Positions 5,962-6,069 of a stretch of 6,069 nucleotides of DNA are shown piece after piece. Origin of the DNA: Leptotrichia sp. oral taxon 215 (GTDB lineage: Bacteria > Fusobacteriota > Fusobacteriia > Fusobacteriales > Leptotrichiaceae); the NCBI GenBank assembly GCA_905371725.1, contig CAJPML010000072.1:1-6069 (forward strand). Reading direction: 5' to 3'. How positions within the stretch are numbered: position 1 is the first letter of the stretch; each line of letters opens with the position of its first letter. The position numbers and the translations under genes were made by a program. Below the pieces are notes generated by a model. It was not told the origin of the DNA. It was given only the letters and a program-made list of their open reading frames with translations, and ran no database searches.

Positions 5962-6069
5962 ATGGAACATTTAGATATTAAGGAGATCCAGTATTTATCT
6001 GTTAAAATTAACAAAAAGTAAAAAGGACATAAACTATACTTAGATCTACATTGGGATAAGTAAAGAATC
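5962..6069 (+). other. Unassigned 3' tail with a short interrupted reading frame
   Basis: An ATG abuts the sirtuin stop codon (TAA at 5959-5961, ATG at 5962) and opens a 19-codon frame, MEHLDIKEIQYLSVKINKK, ending in TAA at 6019-6021. The same frame then continues as KGHKLYLDLHWDK to another TAA at 6061-6063. It has no clear ribosome binding site. It could be a decayed gene remnant or chance; I recognise no family. No terminator hairpin is visible, so the operon may continue past the window. Confidence 0.3.

Overview
The window is strongly AT-rich. It encodes a Gram-negative type V autotransporter next to a regulated ADP-ribosylation cassette of a kind best known from low-GC bacteria and fungi. 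An autotransporter barrel in such an AT-rich background points to Fusobacteriota, most likely a Leptotrichia-like organism. This is inferred from composition and gene types, not from a marker gene.

Region 1 (1-3395): a near-consensus promoter (TTGACA, 16-nt spacer, TATAAT) drives a monocistronic surface protein of about 1068 residues. It has a lipoprotein-type signal peptide, a Gly/Ser/Pro linker, a beta-helix passenger with degenerate repeats, and a C-terminal 12-strand-type autotransporter barrel ending in Phe. A 15-bp hairpin just after the stop codon is the probable terminator.

Region 2 (3396-3642): a regulatory intergenic region. A promoter is overlaid by two near-identical palindromes of the form GATGTAA-N9-TTACATC. 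The spacer of the first palindrome contains the -35 hexamer. The second lies at about the transcription start. The arrangement suggests repression by the Rrf2-family protein encoded immediately downstream.

Region 3 (3643-5961): three same-strand genes, apparently one operon: an Rrf2-family repressor, a zinc-type macrodomain (protein-ADP-ribose hydrolase) and a class M sirtuin (SirTM, protein ADP-ribosyltransferase). The last two overlap by 20 nt. In characterised systems the pair writes and erases mono-ADP-ribose on a lipoylated GcvH-like carrier in response to redox stress. Here neither the carrier (GcvH-L) nor the lipoate ligase (LplA2) is present in the window. The sirtuin also appears to have lost three of the four zinc-site cysteines expected in the family.

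Region 4 (5962-6069): 108 nt with no terminator and no intact gene. One frame reads as a short peptide interrupted by a stop.
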